Source: an uncultured Clostridiaceae bacterium (GTDB taxonomy: Bacteria > Bacillota > Clostridia > TANB77 > CAG-508). From it: 14,622 nucleotides of DNA. Positions within the stretch are counted from its first letter, which is position 1. Each line of letters begins with the position of its first letter. Location: assembly GCA_958402495.1 (NCBI GenBank), contig CATXTS010000040.1:1-14622 (forward strand), read 5' to 3'. Of the stretch, positions 7,214 through 13,549 are shown one piece after another. The position numbers and the translations under genes were made by a program. The notes under the pieces are model-generated. The model searched no databases. It was not told where the DNA came from and worked only from the letters and a program-made list of their open reading frames with translations.

Positions 7214-7906
7214 ATGAAGTATACTTATCATAAATTAGTAAGAGATAAAGTAGTAGAAAATATTAAACAGATGGGAAAAGATTGTTGCTATAAAATATTA
7301 GAAGGTGCAGAGTATACAAAAGAGTTAGACAAGAAGTTAATAGAAGAAGTCAGTGAGTGGACAGCAGAACATAGTATAGAAGAAATGGCAGATATACTAG
7401 AAGTAATAGACGCAATTCGAAAAAATGAAAAAATAGAAGATACAAAATTAGAAGAAATAAAAGAGAATAAAAAACAAAAAAAGGGTGGTTTTGACAAGAA
7501 AATTTACTTAGAGGAAGTAGAAGAAAAACAAGAAATAAAAATGGCTAAAGAAAATGAAGAACATAAACAAGAGGCTTTATGGAACTTTTTACAGGCAGAT
7601 AATTCCCTTAAACAAATACAACAATATGTTAAAAATGTGAATACGTTAAGAGGATTTGAGGACCAACCTATAGAAGAGAAAATGTTACTTTTAACAGAAG
7701 AAATAGGGGAGTTAGCAAAAGCCATTAGAAAACATGCTACCCATATGGGGACAGATATTCATAAACAGGAACATTATGATTCTGTAGAGAGTGAAGTGTC
7801 TGATTGTTTGTATGTACTGACTTGTATATGTAATGGTCTAAAGATAGATATGTTTGAATGCCTAAAACAAAAGGAGAAGGAAAATATTTATAGAACTTGG
7901 AAATAG
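7214..7906 (+). CDS. Fusion of two MazG-like NTP pyrophosphohydrolase domains
   Basis: 230 aa, soluble. Domain 1 (residues 1 to about 100) begins YHKLVRDKVVENI, typical of small phosphoribosyl-ATP-pyrophosphohydrolase-like house-cleaning enzymes. Its metal ligands fit EExxE (E44, E45, E48) and ExxD (E57, D60), and it ends GGFDKKIYLEEV. A K/E-rich linker covers about 101-120. Domain 2 (about 121-230) is a second all-alpha MazG-type unit: EExxE at E162, E163, E166, ExxD at E194, D197, and a YRTWK end. Family knowledge: these enzymes split non-canonical or excess NTPs to NMP and pyrophosphate with Mg2+. Both catalytic sets look intact. A very strong ribosome site and a near-consensus promoter suggest high expression. 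The divergent neighbours are putative DNA-repair genes, which fits nucleotide-pool cleaning. The substrate is not readable from sequence. Confidence 0.85.
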   Translation: MKYTYHKLVRDKVVENIKQMGKDCCYKILEGAEYTKELDKKLIEEVSEWTAEHSIEEMADILEVIDAIRKNEKIEDTKLEEIKENKKQKKGGFDKKIYLEEVEEKQEIKMAKENEEHKQEALWNFLQADNSLKQIQQYVKNVNTLRGFEDQPIEEKMLLLTEEIGELAKAIRKHATHMGTDIHKQEHYDSVESEVSDCLYVLTCICNGLKIDMFECLKQKEKENIYRTWK

Positions 7907-8032
7907 AAAATAAGAAGATGAATGTAATTTAAGAATGTATGAATTTAAATATCTATGAATTATACAAAATAACTATAGTAAAAATTAAAATGAAATGTTA
8001 GAATAATAAACTTTATGAAAGGGGGAAGCTAT

Positions 8033-8434
8033 TTGAACAATATAGATTTAATGGAATATTGGCTAAAGAGTTCAGAGAACGATTATGAAGCAATGCAAAT
8101 TATGTTTTAAAATAAGCAGAATACATGGACTTTATTTTTAGGACATTTAGTAATAGAAAAATTATTAAAGGGGTTATATTCGAAGAACAATGAAGACAAC
8201 CCGTATACAATAAAATCACATAATTTATTAGCACTTGCTGAAAAGTGCAATTTAGAATTAACAACTGAACAAATTGAAAAATTACAAATAATTACACAAT
8301 TTAATATAAGTGCAAGATATGATGACTATAAAGAGAGTTTTTATCAAAAATGCACGGATGAATATACAAAAAAACAAGTTAAAAACATTGAGGAGGTACG
8401 ATTATGGCTCAAAAGTTTATTAATGAAGAAATAA
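8033..8434 (+). pseudogene. HEPN-domain (HepT-like) gene interrupted by an in-frame TAA
   Basis: The frame starts at TTG 8033 with AAAGGGGG 6-7 nt upstream. It runs 25 codons (NNIDLMEYWLKSSENDY) to TAA at 8108-8110, then continues open in the same frame for 107 codons to the final TAA at 8432. The post-stop part has clear HEPN (PF05168) features: WTLFLGHLVIEKLLKGLY, KSHNLLALAEKC, and ISARYDDYKESFY, corresponding to the family's ARYPD motif. No ATG, GTG or TTG follows soon after the stop, so restart is unlikely. The end overlaps the MNT gene by 31 bp, the gene order of a HEPN-MNT toxin-antitoxin pair in which HEPN is the RNase-type toxin. One base change (for example GAA or CAA to TAA) would explain the break. 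Sequencing error or readthrough cannot be excluded. Confidence 0.8.
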
Positions 8435-8724
8435 TGGAATCTATAAAGAAATATATAAAAAAAATAAGTAAATATTATAGAATAGAAGCTATTATTTTAT
8501 TTGGTTCTTACGCAAAGGGAATAGAAAATGAAGAGAGTGATATAGATATTGCAGTAATTTCAAGTGACTTTAAAGATATAATCGATGATGGTGCTAAATT
8601 AATAGGTTTGACTTGGAAAATAGATACTAGAATTGAGCCACATCCAATTTCTATAGAAGATTATCAGAAAGTATCTACACCATTTATTAAAGAAGTTATA
8701 GATACAGGAATTAAAGTAGCATAA
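8404..8724 (+). CDS. MNT-type minimal nucleotidyltransferase (MntA-like antitoxin)
   Basis: 106 aa. The nucleotidyltransferase signature is intact: G34-S35, ten residues, then D46-x-D48 (LFGSYAKGI, then ESDIDIAV), exactly the GSx10DxD spacing of MntA-type enzymes. The third acidic ligand may be E78 in DTRIEPHPI. In characterised pairs the MNT protein silences the HEPN toxin by adding AMP to it. AGGAGG (8391-8396), 7 nt before the ATG, lies inside the upstream HEPN frame, so the two genes are overlapping and co-transcribed. A weak extended -10 (TGTTAGAAT, 7996-8004) upstream of the HEPN gene is the only promoter candidate. The gene is intact although its partner is broken. Whether it still has a role, for example against another HEPN protein, is unknown. 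Confidence 0.85.
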   Translation: MAQKFINEEIMESIKKYIKKISKYYRIEAIILFGSYAKGIENEESDIDIAVISSDFKDIIDDGAKLIGLTWKIDTRIEPHPISIEDYQKVSTPFIKEVIDTGIKVA

Positions 8725-8741
8725 GAAAACAAAAATAGTCG

Positions 8742-8797
8742 CCTATAATAAACTTTTGATTTGCTTAGAAAACCTGTAGATATTTTTGTATTATAGG
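8742..8797. repeat. 9-bp inverted repeat after the MNT gene
   Basis: CCTATAATA (8742-8750) and TATTATAGG (8789-8797) are perfect complements separated by 38 nt, starting 18 bp after the MNT stop. It could be a weak long-loop terminator or the ends of a small decayed insertion. No T run follows the right arm directly. Confidence 0.4.
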
Positions 8798-8878
8798 AAA
8801 TTTCTACTTTTATGCAAAAAAACTATTATGAATATATGTGTTACATGTCATAATATAAAATATGGTAAAGAGGGAGGA

Positions 8879-9175
8879 ATGAAGATACGCTTAAACTTTA
8901 AGTATATATGAAAAACTTAAAAGATAAATCAAGAGATAATAGAAGATATCATGTGGCATTGTACAAAAATATACAACACATTAAATTACGAGTTACAAAA
9001 AGGAAAAGAAGAAATTCATAGAATAATAGTGGATTATGCAATAAAGTAAGAATGTAATAAGATAATGATAGGAGATATTGGCATAAGAACAACGACCATT
9101 AAAGAAAAGAGTATAATAAAAATTATATGCTACAGTGAACGAAGTTCACGTTTATTCTCCAAAATTATTATCTAG
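8879..9175 (+). pseudogene. Decayed, internally deleted IS200/IS605-family TnpB (OrfB) remnant
   Basis: One frame starts at ATG 8879 directly behind AGGGAGG. It reads MKIRLNFKYI, TGA, KT, TAA, then KINQEIIEDIMWHCTKIYN and TLNYELQKGKEEI, which resembles a TnpB N-terminal region. It passes straight into HRIIVDYAIK, TAA (9047), ECNKIMIGDIGIR. That second part resembles the RuvC-type core of TnpB (family form: VxYAKxNxxNKIxIGDIKGIR), normally more than a hundred residues further on. The two parts being adjacent in one frame indicates an internal deletion followed by stop mutations. After GIR the similarity fades before TAG at 9173. No TnpA gene is seen nearby. The call rests on remembered family motifs, not a search. 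It is not functional. Confidence 0.55.
9135..9149. repeat. Short perfect hairpin inside the TnpB remnant
   Basis: GTGAAC and GTTCAC flank a 3-nt spacer (GAA). It lies near the 3' end of the TnpB remnant and may be part of a former element end, but nothing else supports that. Confidence 0.4.
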
Positions 9176-9233
9176 TAACTTTATTGAGCAATCATTTTGA
9201 TGTTTTTTTGTTTATATAGATTATGAAGTATAT

Positions 9234-9260
9234 AATCTTATCTTTAATAAAGATAAGATT
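9234..9260. repeat. 27-bp near-perfect palindrome upstream of the ATPase promoter
   Basis: Arms 9234-9246 and 9248-9260 (AATCTTATCTTTA and its complement) match over 13 bp around one central A. The left arm overlaps a second small inverted repeat (GATTAT 9219-9224, ATAATC 9232-9237), so alternative pairings are possible. It ends 32 bp before the -35 box of the ATPase promoter. It may be a repressor or metal-regulator operator, or a terminator relic of the transposase region; the following T run is poor. Confidence 0.5.
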
Positions 9261-9291
9261 TCTTAAACATTTATGAATATAGTCATTTTAT

Positions 9292-9320
9292 TTGAAGTTT
9301 AAAAATACCTATGCTACAAT
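9292..9320 (+). promoter_or_regulatory. Extended -10 sigma-A promoter of the P-type ATPase gene
   Basis: TTGAAG (9292-9297), 17 nt, TACAAT (9315-9320) preceded by TG in the extended -10 position (TGCTACAAT). The expected transcription start is near 9327, about 28 nt before the ATG at 9355. The -35 box coincides with the TTG that opens the longest frame, which argues against that TTG as a start codon. Confidence 0.65.
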
Positions 9321-9354
9321 ACCAATATCATTTAGAAAGAGGCGAAAAAAAGTT

Positions 9355-11745
9355 ATGTCAGAAAAGAAAAGGTATTATCCAGATATACAAATAGGATTAA
9401 CTAGTCATCAAGTAGAAGAAAGAAAAAAGGAACATCTTTTAAATTATGATACTTCTGTTCCTACAAAAAGTATTCAACAAATTTTAAAAGAAAATTTTAT
9501 TACTTTATTCAATATCATAAATTTATTTTTAGCGGTTGCTATTTTTGCAGTAGGCTCGTATAAAAATATGTTTTTTTTATTGATAGTGCTTTTAAATACA
9601 GCTATTAGTACTTTTCAGGAGATTCATTCTAAGAGAATTATTGATAAATTAGCAGTTCTTGCTAGTTCTAAAGTGACAGCCATTCGAGATGGAAAAAGAC
9701 AAGAGATTGCCATTCACGAGATTGTATTAGATGATATATTAGTTTTGGAAACAGGAAATCAAATTGCAACAGACAGTTTTATACAAGAGGGCGAAGTAGA
9801 AGTGGATGAATCCTTTATTACAGGAGAAACAGATACTTTATTAAAGAAAAAAGGAGATATGTTATTATCAGGAAGTTTCATTTCTAGTGGTACTTGTATA
9901 GCTAAGGTAGAACATATTGCAGAAGAAAATTATACAGCCCAAATCTCTAGTGGTGCTAAATATGTTAAAAAAGTAAAATCAGAAATAATGGAATCTCTAA
10001 ATAAAATTATTAAAGTATTATCTATGGCAATTGTACCAATTGGACTAATTTTATTTTGGAATCAAATGCATTTACCAGATGCTACATTGCAAGAAGCAGT
10101 GGTAAAATCAGTGGCAGCCATCATTGGAATGATTCCGGAAGGCTTAGTGCTATTAACCAGTACCGTTCTAGCTGTTAGTGTTATACGATTATCTAAAAAT
10201 AAGGTATTGGTACAAGAATTATATTGTATTGAAACATTAGCAAGAGTAGATACTCTTTGTTTGGACAAAACGGGAACCTTAACAGAAGGGAAAATGGAAG
10301 TTAAGCAAATTGTTAGCTTTGAAGAAGATTCCCAAAATATGCAGGAAATCCTAGCAAATATAGCAGTGGCATCAGAGGATAACAATAGTACAATTAATGC
10401 TTTAAGAGCCTATTTTACAGAGCCTTCTAATAAGTGGATAAAAACAGCGGTAGTACCATTTTCATCTAAAACTAAATGGTCAGGCATTAGCTTTAAAGAG
10501 CAAGGTTCTTATGTCATGGGGGCACCAGAATTTGTATTAAAGAAGCAGTGGAAAGATTATGAACAAAGAATACAACCATATACCAAGGATTATAGAGTGT
10601 TAGTAGTGGCACATACAAAAGAAAACTTTGTAGAAAGAGAGCTTCCAGACAATTTACAAGTAATTGGTCTAGTTTGCATTATTGATAAAATTAGAAAAGA
10701 AGCAAAAGAAACCTTACAATATTTTAAAGAGCAAGGGGTTAGTATTAAAATTATATCTGGAGATAATCCAGTAACGGTTTCTAAAATTGCTAAATTAACA
10801 GGTGTAGATGGTTATGAGAATTATATAGATATGTCCCAAGTAGAAGAAGCACAAATAAAAGAGATAGCTAGTCGTTATACGATTTTTGGAAGAGTATCGC
10901 CAATACAAAAGAAATTATTAGTAGAGGCTTTAAAAGAAAAGGGAAAGACAGTAGCTATGACAGGAGATGGCGTAAATGATGTATTAGCTTTAAAAGAATC
11001 AGATTGCAGTATTGCTATGGCCAATGGTAGTGATGCTACGAAAAGTGTGGCACAACTAGTTTTGCTAGATTCTAACTTTGCATCTATGCCAAAAGTAGTA
11101 GCAGAGGGAAGAAGAACGATTAATAATATACAACGCTCTGCCTCATTGTTTCTAGTAAAAACGATTTATTCTAGTGTATTAGCGGTATTATTCATTATCA
11201 TGGGGGCAGAATATCCTTTTATGCCAATTCAGCTAAGTTTAATCAGCATTGTAGCAATTGGAATTCCATCTTTCCTATTAGCGCTAGAGCCTAATAAGGA
11301 AAGAATTAGAGGCAACTTCATGAAAAATGTGATTAGTAAGGCATTGCCAACAGCCTTAACCGTGATTATTGGGGTAGTTTCTTTAGGGTTAGCCCATAAA
11401 ATAGGAAAAGTACCAGATGAAATATATTCTAGCTTATGTGTAATTACGACTGGATTTGCAGGAATTTTGTTACTATTTACTTTAGCAAGAAGTCGAAAAA
11501 GTGAACATAGCAATTTGATAGTTTCTCCCTTTAGATTTATCTTAAGTTTAGCGATGACATTACTATTTGTTATAGGCTTAACTGGTCTAGATTGGTGGTT
11601 TTCTATAGCACCAATGGAAAGTATGTGGATACAAATACCAATTATTTTAACAGTAGATATAATGAACTTTGCAGTTTTAAATTATTTAGTTGGTAAATTA
11701 TTAAAAATAGAGAAAATACAAAATAGAAGAAAAAGAAAGAAGTAG
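9355..11745 (+). CDS. P-type cation-transporting ATPase (CtpE/PacL-like)
   Basis: 796 aa integral membrane pump. The cation-ATPase N-terminal segment (GLTSHQVEERK) is followed by TM1-2 (about 50-90) and an actuator loop whose signature is TGET (156-159) instead of TGES. TM4 carries P261-E262-G263 (GMIPEGLVLLTS). The phosphorylated D304 is in DKTGTLTEG; TGDGVND is at 536-542, and ANGSDATKSVAQLVLLD with the C-terminal helices follows. The MIPEGL and SVAQLVLLDS forms resemble the CtpE group, some members of which are calcium transporters; the ion here is not certain. No N-terminal heavy-metal-binding motif is present. ATG 9355 is preferred over TTG 9292: AGAGG precedes it at 9338-9342 and the promoter lies between the two. 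It is a single-gene unit closed by a strong terminator. Confidence 0.9.
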   Translation: MSEKKRYYPDIQIGLTSHQVEERKKEHLLNYDTSVPTKSIQQILKENFITLFNIINLFLAVAIFAVGSYKNMFFLLIVLLNTAISTFQEIHSKRIIDKLAVLASSKVTAIRDGKRQEIAIHEIVLDDILVLETGNQIATDSFIQEGEVEVDESFITGETDTLLKKKGDMLLSGSFISSGTCIAKVEHIAEENYTAQISSGAKYVKKVKSEIMESLNKIIKVLSMAIVPIGLILFWNQMHLPDATLQEAVVKSVAAIIGMIPEGLVLLTSTVLAVSVIRLSKNKVLVQELYCIETLARVDTLCLDKTGTLTEGKMEVKQIVSFEEDSQNMQEILANIAVASEDNNSTINALRAYFTEPSNKWIKTAVVPFSSKTKWSGISFKEQGSYVMGAPEFVLKKQWKDYEQRIQPYTKDYRVLVVAHTKENFVERELPDNLQVIGLVCIIDKIRKEAKETLQYFKEQGVSIKIISGDNPVTVSKIAKLTGVDGYENYIDMSQVEEAQIKEIASRYTIFGRVSPIQKKLLVEALKEKGKTVAMTGDGVNDVLALKESDCSIAMANGSDATKSVAQLVLLDSNFASMPKVVAEGRRTINNIQRSASLFLVKTIYSSVLAVLFIIMGAEYPFMPIQLSLISIVAIGIPSFLLALEPNKERIRGNFMKNVISKALPTALTVIIGVVSLGLAHKIGKVPDEIYSSLCVITTGFAGILLLFTLARSRKSEHSNLIVSPFRFILSLAMTLLFVIGLTGLDWWFSIAPMESMWIQIPIILTVDIMNFAVLNYLVGKLLKIEKIQNRRKRKK

Positions 11746-11773
11746 TATGTGTTACATACAGCTTCTTTCTTTT
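11731..11773. terminator. Bidirectional terminator after the ATPase gene
   Basis: A 12-bp perfect stem (11731-11742 with 11762-11773) is built from the last ATPase codons. It is capped by an inner 5-bp hairpin (11746-11750 with 11754-11758) and ends in TTTCTTTT. It lies 17 bp from the stop of the convergent minus-strand gene and can serve both. Confidence 0.7.
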
Positions 11774-11790
11774 AAAGTAGAACTATATAT

Positions 11791-12513
11791 CTAATAATTT
11801 GCATTTTTTACATAATGAAGTTCTTTTCCTGTTAAAACATTTTTTAATAATATGGTATTGCTATTTTGAAGAAATTTAGTATCAGTTTTATTTTCTTTAA
11901 AGATACCATATCCATTAGCAGAAATAACATAAATATCTGTAGCTTCTTTTGTTAAAACTAATATATATTCTTCATCTATTTGTAATTCATAATCAAATTC
12001 ATTTATATATTGTAAAAAAGAGTTATTTCTTTCTTCTTCTGAAAGTATATCAATTCCCATTTTCTTGCACTCTTCATCATCTAGTTTTTCCATTATTCTG
12101 GAGATCCTAATATTCCCACCGTTTAAATAAACTACTTTGCTTCCTGATAAAGAATCTCCTGAAAGCGTGTCTATAATCTCTATTTCTACTGGAGTATATG
12201 GTGTATAGGGATTAGAAAATTTTTCTTTTGCTTCTAACATAACAGCTTCTTTTATAGATTTTATTTTAGCTCTGACTACCGTATTACCTTTTACAATAAC
12301 ACTTGGTTTACTAACATCTTTAGACCATTTATAATTACTTTTTATTGTCTGGTAAACATGACGTTCTGCCGTATTTAAATCTTCTTTAGATGTTGCTATC
12401 ATAACTTCTTCTTGCTCATTATCATTTAGGATATGGTAGCAAATAAGCACACCTATAATGAATAAACTAGCAATTATAAGTAATATGAGACTTTTCTTCA
12501 TTATACTTTTCAT
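11791..12513 (-). CDS. Membrane-anchored extracytoplasmic protein of unknown function, 240 aa
   Basis: A basic start (MKSIMKK) and one membrane segment (about residues 8-28) are followed by a soluble extracytoplasmic part. The single Cys there (C25, preceded by VLI) does not fit a lipobox, so a membrane anchor or uncleaved signal is likelier than a lipoprotein. The body looks beta-rich: SVIVKGNTVVRAKIKSIKE (about 70-88), then TPVEIEIIDTLSGDSLSGSKVVYLNGG, and later YELQIDEEYILVLT with ISANGYGIF. This is a layout I associate with small secreted Clostridial and Bacillus hypothetical proteins. AAGGAGG lies 9 nt before the ATG. The broken zinc protease frame ends 14 bp upstream on the same strand, so the two were probably one operon. 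A substrate, inhibitor or helper role for that protease is only a guess. Confidence 0.75.
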   Translation of the reverse strand: MKSIMKKSLILLIIASLFIIGVLICYHILNDNEQEEVMIATSKEDLNTAERHVYQTIKSNYKWSKDVSKPSVIVKGNTVVRAKIKSIKEAVMLEAKEKFSNPYTPYTPVEIEIIDTLSGDSLSGSKVVYLNGGNIRISRIMEKLDDEECKKMGIDILSEEERNNSFLQYINEFDYELQIDEEYILVLTKEATDIYVISANGYGIFKENKTDTKFLQNSNTILLKNVLTGKELHYVKNANY

Positions 12514-12527
12514 ATCAATATTCCTCC

Positions 12528-12845
12528 TTAATAATTATATTTTTGTACGAATATATTGTTTACATCTCTTGTCAAACCAACCATTGTCCAATCTCCAACT
12601 CCACCATACATAATACAACCTCTGTCATCATATATATCCTTTAATCCATATACATGTAACATTTCATGTAATACAGTGTTCATCCTATAATTAGTGCTAG
12701 CACCATCTAAATCGGTATCATTAAAATATATTTTTCTAGATTGATTTTCTTGACCATTTGTTTTCTAGCCAATATATTGGTTCTTGCTTGAACAACCTTG
12801 GTTACTATTTTCTTGATAGAAACCTATTAAAGAAGTAAAACAGTT
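12528..12845 (-). pseudogene. Broken secreted zinc metalloprotease (metzincin-like, HExxHxxGxxD), C-terminal remnant
   Basis: A minus-strand frame ends with TAA at 12530-12528, 14 bp before the ATG of the membrane-anchored gene. It encodes HEMLHVYGLKD (HE codons at 12668-12663), a complete HExxHxxGxxD zinc site, followed nine codons later by CIMYGG, which fits a Met-turn. Upstream the same frame reads FNDTDLDGASTNYRMNTVL, then TAG (12767-12765), then FYQENSNQGCSSKNQYIG, and then another TAG at 12848-12846, beyond which nothing protease-like remains. Signal peptide and propeptide are missing, so the gene is truncated and has one internal stop. Asp as third zinc ligand is known from the snapalysin (M7) group. 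No intact frame covers it, so it is easily missed. Confidence 0.75.
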
Positions 12846-12889
12846 CTAATACAACTTTCATGCGAATACAATTAAACAAATGCATTGAC

Positions 12890-12908
12890 ATGGAGGTTTT
12901 CTTATATG
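12890..12908 (+). promoter_or_regulatory. Ribosome binding site deciding the spoIIID start
   Basis: TGGAGG (12891-12896) lies 9 nt before ATG 12906. The longer frame from TTG 12885 would place this site inside the coding sequence and add seven residues (TWRFSY) not found at SpoIIID N-termini. Confidence 0.65.
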
Positions 12909-13175
12909 AAGGGTATTTCAATAGAAGAGCGTGCAATTCGTTTAGCACATTATATCATAGATTCAAAAGATACCGTAAGAGGCGCAGCAAAAAAGTTTGG
13001 CGTTAGTAAAAGTACTGTACATAAAGATTTAAGTGAACGAATTTTAAAGATAAATCCTGTGCTAGCAGCAGAGGTAAGGGTTATCTTAGATGAAAATAAG
13101 GCAGAAAGACACATAAGAGGTGGCATGGCTACAAAAATGAAATATAGTCATATAAATGAAGATAAAGTAGGTTAA
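12906..13175 (+). CDS. spoIIID: Sporulation transcription factor SpoIIID
   Basis: 89 aa, close to the roughly 90 aa of Bacillus subtilis SpoIIID. The helix-turn-helix spans about residues 23-44 (TVRGAAKKFGVSKSTVHKDL), nearly identical to the family's VSKSTVHKDL recognition region. The basic C-terminal DNA-contact segment is present (ERHIRGGMATKMKY, about 67-80; RHLRGGEATKLKY in B. subtilis as I recall it). In spore formers SpoIIID acts in the mother cell during engulfment, activating and repressing sigma-E genes and helping switch to sigma-K. The promoter is probably sigma-E type: AATACAAT at 12865-12872 resembles the sigma-E -10, but the -35 is unclear. It is a single gene with its own terminator. 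It marks the organism as an endospore former or a recent descendant of one. Confidence 0.93.
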   Translation: MKGISIEERAIRLAHYIIDSKDTVRGAAKKFGVSKSTVHKDLSERILKINPVLAAEVRVILDENKAERHIRGGMATKMKYSHINEDKVG

Positions 13176-13177
13176 AT

Positions 13178-13217
13178 AAAAAGATAATCAAGCATATTAA
13201 AACTTGGTTATCTTTTT
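13178..13217 (+). terminator. Rho-independent terminator of spoIIID
   Basis: Arms 13178-13192 and 13203-13217 pair over 15 positions with a single G-U wobble, a 10-nt loop and a 3' run of five T. It starts 3 bp after the spoIIID stop. Confidence 0.85.
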
Positions 13218-13549
13218 AATTTGTTAAAAAGCATACGAAAGGAAACAGCAAATTTTAGAATTTTAACAACTTTATAGAAAAATGGAACTTAAATTTAAAA
13301 AGAATTGACAAAAATAGAATAAAAAGGTTAAAATAAAAAAAGTAAAACTGTAATAACTTATTTACATAAAGGGAAGAATAAAACACTTTAAAAAAATAAA
13401 TAAACTTGTGTAATAGGTAAAAATAGATGAAAGAATTAAAAATAGAGTGTTAAAAAGAATATGTGAATAAAGCTTAATAAAAATAGAAATACTATAAAAA
13501 AGTTAAATAAAAATTAGTAAATATTCAAAAGAAAACAAAGGAGGAAAAA
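13218..13549 (+). promoter_or_regulatory. Intergenic region: sigma-A promoter and long A-rich leader of the pilin-like gene
   Basis: TTGACA (13305-13310), 18 nt, TAAAAT (13329-13334) is a good sigma-A promoter. Transcription from about 13341 gives an untranslated leader of about 210 nt that is extremely A-rich and contains no strong hairpin. AAAGGAGG precedes the ATG at 13550. I see no riboswitch signature and no coding frame in the leader. Confidence 0.55.

Larger units (their letters stand above)
8725..9291. other. Intergenic erosion zone without an intact gene
   Basis: This 567-bp stretch holds the 9-bp inverted repeat, the TnpB remnant with its small hairpin, and the 27-bp palindrome described separately. 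No intact coding frame or RNA gene is visible. Confidence 0.6.

Noticed and set aside
8798..8807. AAATTTCTAC resembling part of a Cas12a direct repeat
   Set aside because: It is a single copy with no following GTAGAT and no spacers or cas genes; chance in AT-rich DNA.
9292..9354. Longer N-terminus of the ATPase (TTG 9292)
   Set aside because: The TTG is the -35 box of a good promoter and has no ribosome site; the cation-ATPase N-terminal domain begins after ATG 9355.
12436..12442. Possible lipobox Cys (C25) in the 240-aa anchored protein
   Set aside because: The residues before it (VLI) do not fit L-[AST]-[GA]-C, so a lipoprotein call is not supported.
12885..12905. Longer SpoIIID start (TTG 12885)
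   Set aside because: It would put the GGAGG ribosome site inside the gene; SpoIIID family length fits ATG 12906.
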